The notes below the pieces were generated by a model, which saw only the letters and a program-made list of their open reading frames with translations, was not told the DNA's origin and did not search any database. From assembly GCA_043803085.1 (NCBI GenBank), contig JAZDKM010000115.1:1-5218 (forward strand): a stretch of 5,218 nt of DNA, in the 5' to 3' direction. Positions 5,123 to 5,218 of this stretch are shown piece after piece. The stretch comes from JAAEQG01 sp043803085. GTDB taxonomy: Bacteria; Planctomycetota; Phycisphaerae; UBA1845. A program made the position numbers and the translations under genes. Each line of letters starts with the position of its first letter. Position 1 is the stretch's first letter.

Positions 5123-5218
5123 CAGGCTCGGGGTGCCGGCGGCGGTTCAGGAAACTTTGGCAAATTCGCAATTGTCGCCGACAACGGGGGTGAGAGCCCG
5201 TGCAGTTAGTGTGGGCAG
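5123..5218 (-). pseudogene. Upstream extension of the DUF2135-like gene, interrupted by in-frame TGA
   Basis: Reading the same minus-strand frame upstream gives TAAGTPSLV (5123-5146... toward the start), then a TGA at 5147-5149, then ARALTPVVGDNCEFAKVS, open to the window edge. The composition and the Cys-containing block fit the downstream protein. A single CGA-to-TGA (Arg) or TGG-to-TGA (Trp) change would explain the stop. The gene thus probably starts outside the window and is broken by a nonsense mutation or base-call error. No other feature is visible in this end of the window. Confidence 0.45.

Noticed and set aside
5112..5149. Possible selenocysteine UGA with a downstream SECIS element
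   Set aside because: Only a weak 4-bp hairpin (CACC/GGTG, about 12 bases after the TGA) is present, without the GU-containing apical loop expected of bacterial SECIS; a nonsense change is simpler.
4517..5209. A 230-residue + strand open frame, very rich in Val, Asp and Gly
   Set aside because: It is the antisense shadow of the Tyr/Trp-rich minus-strand gene; its low-complexity V/D/G composition is what that gene's codons give on the other strand.
5183..5218. ACGGG-GGTGAGAG-CCCGT hairpin resembling a domain I stem of another group II intron
   Set aside because: It is only about 18 bases at the window edge with no other intron feature, and the minus-strand protein frame runs through it.

Overview
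The window is GC-rich DNA from an unidentified bacterium. Three protein types suggest a predatory or complex-lifestyle Gram-negative such as a myxobacterium or other deltaproteobacterial relative: a lipoprotein with a right-handed beta-helix, an RCC1-repeat protein, and a Tyr/Trp/Asp-rich secreted protein with a DUF2135/YfaP-like region. That placement is inference; there is no rRNA or housekeeping gene here.

Layout. (1) 1-368: the 3' end of an ISL3-family insertion sequence, holding the C-terminal part of its transposase (+ strand) and its terminal inverted repeat. (2) 369-852, minus strand: a gene fragment with a HEAT-like helical look, whose 3' end is cut off by the IS. Its frame is open back to 1053 without an obvious start. 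(3) 853-1165: an intergenic stretch with at most a weak promoter. (4) 1166-2098: a lipoprotein gene whose signal peptide contains four exact tandem copies of the 7-mer GGCTCAC. With four copies the best start is out of frame with the lipobox; two or five copies would restore it. (5) 2091-2424: RCC1-type repeats in the -1 frame relative to the lipoprotein. The two frames meet at a T6 run, and one more T would fuse them. (6) About 2425-4492: a complete-looking group II intron on the + strand, with GTGCG start, RNA domains I-III, a 442-aa reverse transcriptase/maturase without an endonuclease domain, and domains V and VI. (7) 4541-5218, minus strand: the C-terminal part of the DUF2135-like protein, running toward the intron and carrying an in-frame TGA at 5147-5149.

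Nearly every host gene here is broken: by an IS, by a repeat in the wrong phase, by a homopolymer frame change, by an intron and by a stop codon. The mobile elements look the most intact. The simplest reading is a decaying accessory region or element landing site. The 7-mer repeat in the signal peptide could instead be a real on/off switch for a surface lipoprotein, and it is the observation most worth following. I found no clear new defence or metabolic system.
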